A stretch of 64,000 nt of DNA from Zobellia roscoffensis (GTDB taxonomy: Bacteria; Bacteroidota; Bacteroidia; Flavobacteriales; Flavobacteriaceae): assembly GCF_015330165.1 (NCBI RefSeq), contig NZ_JADDXT010000002.1:4738024-4802023 (forward strand), written 5' to 3'. Below are positions 62,947 to 64,000 of this stretch, piece by piece; the first letter of the stretch is position 1, and the number at the start of each line of letters is the position of its first letter. The position numbers and the translations under genes are program-made. The notes beneath the pieces were generated by a model. That model saw only the letters and a program-made list of their open reading frames with translations. It was not told the DNA's origin and searched no databases.

Positions 62947-63986
62947 ACCATTATATAGATACATTTCCTGGAAGAAAAATTATCATTAATGAAGTACCTC
63001 ACCTTTATTTTGGAGGCACTTCATATCTTGCACTGCAGATGGACAATGATTTTCAAAAACTGTTCATTAACAATATTAAAAAATACGGCACCAATTACGG
63101 GGCTTCCAGAAAATCTAACATCCGGCTATCGGTATTTGAAAAAGCTGAGAATTATTTGGCTAATTTAATTGGTAGCGAAGGATGTATTACCCTATCATCT
63201 GGGTATTTGGCCGGTCAGTTTTTAGCTCAGGCACTCAATTCCAAGGAACATTATTTTTTCTATGCACCCAACACACACTCCGCGCTGTACCAAATTAAGA
63301 GAAAACCGTTCACGACCTTTGCCGCATTGAACATAGCCGTTCGCGAACATCTAACCTCCAACAAAACTACCCCAATAGTATTTTTAGACAGCATAGATTT
63401 TTCTGGATGCAACTACCCCAGTTTTGAAGCTTTACAAGTACTACCTTTAGAAGAGATTGTTTTAGTAGTAGATGACTCCCATGGTTTGGGTGTAGTTGGC
63501 GAAAACGGAGGCGGTGTGCATTCCATTTTATCAAAATTAAATATAAAAGAACTCATAGTTTGCGGATCATTGGGTAAGGGTTTCGGAATTCAAGCAGGGG
63601 CCATTTTTGGAACAAGTGAGCGCATCAAATCATTAACCGAAACTTCTTTCTATGGAGGCGCAAGTCCTGCAACGCCAGCTGCTATGGCCACTCTTTTACA
63701 AGCCAATTTTATTTACGATGTGAAAAGAAAACGACTGCAACGAAATATGCATCATTTTTCTAGTCATCTCAAAAAGCGAAAAAAATTCCACTTTATGGAA
63801 GGCCATCCCGCCTACTCCTTTTCGGACATACAACTAACCGAATACCTTGAAGCCAACCGAATTATTGTTACCAGCTTTCCTTATCCAGATGAAAGTGCGC
63901 CGCTTATGAGCAGAATTGTATTGAGTGCTGCCCATAAAAAAAAGGATATTGAGCACGTATTACATTGCATCAATATCCTTCCTTAG
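62943..63986 (+). CDS. AONS-like PLP-dependent aminotransferase-fold enzyme
   Basis: A 347-residue alpha-oxoamine synthase-type PLP enzyme. Motifs: LGSEGCITLSSGYLAG-like (IGSEGCITLSSGYLAG), the cofactor-binding VVDDSHGLGVVGENGGG and the Schiff-base Lys in VCGSLGKGFGIQAGA. Classical AONS proteins are about 385 residues and join an amino acid with acyl-CoA; this protein is shorter at the N-terminus. Its 4-bp overlap with the dipeptide epimerase suggests a shared pathway, perhaps amino-acid or murein-peptide catabolism (inference). The gene ends 14 bp before the window edge. Confidence 0.82.
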   Translation: MNHYIDTFPGRKIIINEVPHLYFGGTSYLALQMDNDFQKLFINNIKKYGTNYGASRKSNIRLSVFEKAENYLANLIGSEGCITLSSGYLAGQFLAQALNSKEHYFFYAPNTHSALYQIKRKPFTTFAALNIAVREHLTSNKTTPIVFLDSIDFSGCNYPSFEALQVLPLEEIVLVVDDSHGLGVVGENGGGVHSILSKLNIKELIVCGSLGKGFGIQAGAIFGTSERIKSLTETSFYGGASPATPAAMATLLQANFIYDVKRKRLQRNMHHFSSHLKKRKKFHFMEGHPAYSFSDIQLTEYLEANRIIVTSFPYPDESAPLMSRIVLSAAHKKKDIEHVLHCINILP

Positions 63987-64000
63987 GAATTTTGGTCAAT

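Noticed and set aside
1..64000. tRNA, rRNA, CRISPR, prophage or insertion sequence
   Set aside because: No cloverleaf, rRNA core motif, regular spacer array, transposase or integrase motif was recognised; a tRNA scan could not be run.

Overview
The window looks like chromosomal DNA of a marine member of the Flavobacteriaceae (Bacteroidota). The assignment rests on A+T-rich sequence, start codons without Shine-Dalgarno sequences, many SPII lipoproteins with acidic residues just after the lipid-anchored Cys, TAnnTTTG-type promoter elements, and families largely confined to this phylum (2TM-domain proteins, DUF4331, LETM1-related biofilm protein, MbnP/MbnH pair, head-GIN/PspC/PadR operon, DUF3667). 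The genus cannot be fixed from the sequence alone; Zobellia/Maribacter-like bacteria would fit. No rRNA, tRNA, CRISPR array, prophage or insertion sequence was seen.

Layout. 1-1809: 3' part of a long acyl-CoA dehydrogenase. 1885-6000: divergent trehalose/glucan pair, a GH15 glycosidase and an OtsA-OtsB fusion. 6016-11913: a propeller-SnoaL protein, an MFS carrier, a DUF3667 membrane protein, a 5'-truncated propeller gene, an MDR oxidoreductase, a MoaF-like secreted protein and a stand-alone OsmC. 12021-16734: an M1 peptidase convergent with a giant ThuA/sugar-dehydrogenase/PKD/cytochrome c lipoprotein. 16911-21133: a methyltransferase, then a likely metal (copper) locus made of a small three-Cys membrane-anchored protein, an MbnP-family lipoprotein, an MbnH-like di-haem lipoprotein and a Cys-motif outer-membrane barrel. 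21404-26350: DUF2490, an alpha/beta hydrolase-OsmC fusion, YceI and Cu/Zn SOD lipoproteins, and an ECF sigma/anti-sigma pair. 26536-32695: a bi-domain VOC protein with a TIGR04283-like glycosyltransferase, DUF547, a short Omp85 barrel without POTRA domains, and an RND/MMPL exporter. 32696-33183: intergenic, with one possible 35-codon gene and a terminator.

33184-36083: a minus-strand operon in which one DUF4331 domain is split over two exported proteins, followed by a TPR lipoprotein. 36378-40620: a LETM1-related protein facing a LytS/LytTR two-component operon. That operon has three 2TM domains, one of them fused to the histidine kinase, and a six-copy GGTTGAT array just before the response-regulator start. 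40749-43694: Lrp regulator divergent from metE. 43779-50855: FAD oxidoreductase, DEAD helicase, secreted phosphodiesterase/nuclease-fold protein, alpha/beta hydrolase, PaiB, SDR and TfoX-like genes. 50913-52438: divergent dps and oxyR, OxyR keeping Cys199 and Cys208. 52534-58461: small conserved protein, DacB-type carboxypeptidase, Nudix, single-domain response regulator, DUF2461, AIM24, DUF4442, DUF4870 and DUF4440-like genes. 58679-61769: PadR/PspC/head-GIN operon. 61933-63986: overlapping dipeptide epimerase and AONS-like PLP enzyme.

Most genes here are housekeeping or envelope-stress functions. The most unusual features are the four-gene MbnP/MbnH locus, the kinase-2TM fusion with its heptamer array, and the split DUF4331 pair. 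Convergent genes are usually separated by strong bidirectional hairpin terminators; two pairs instead share a 4-bp stop overlap.
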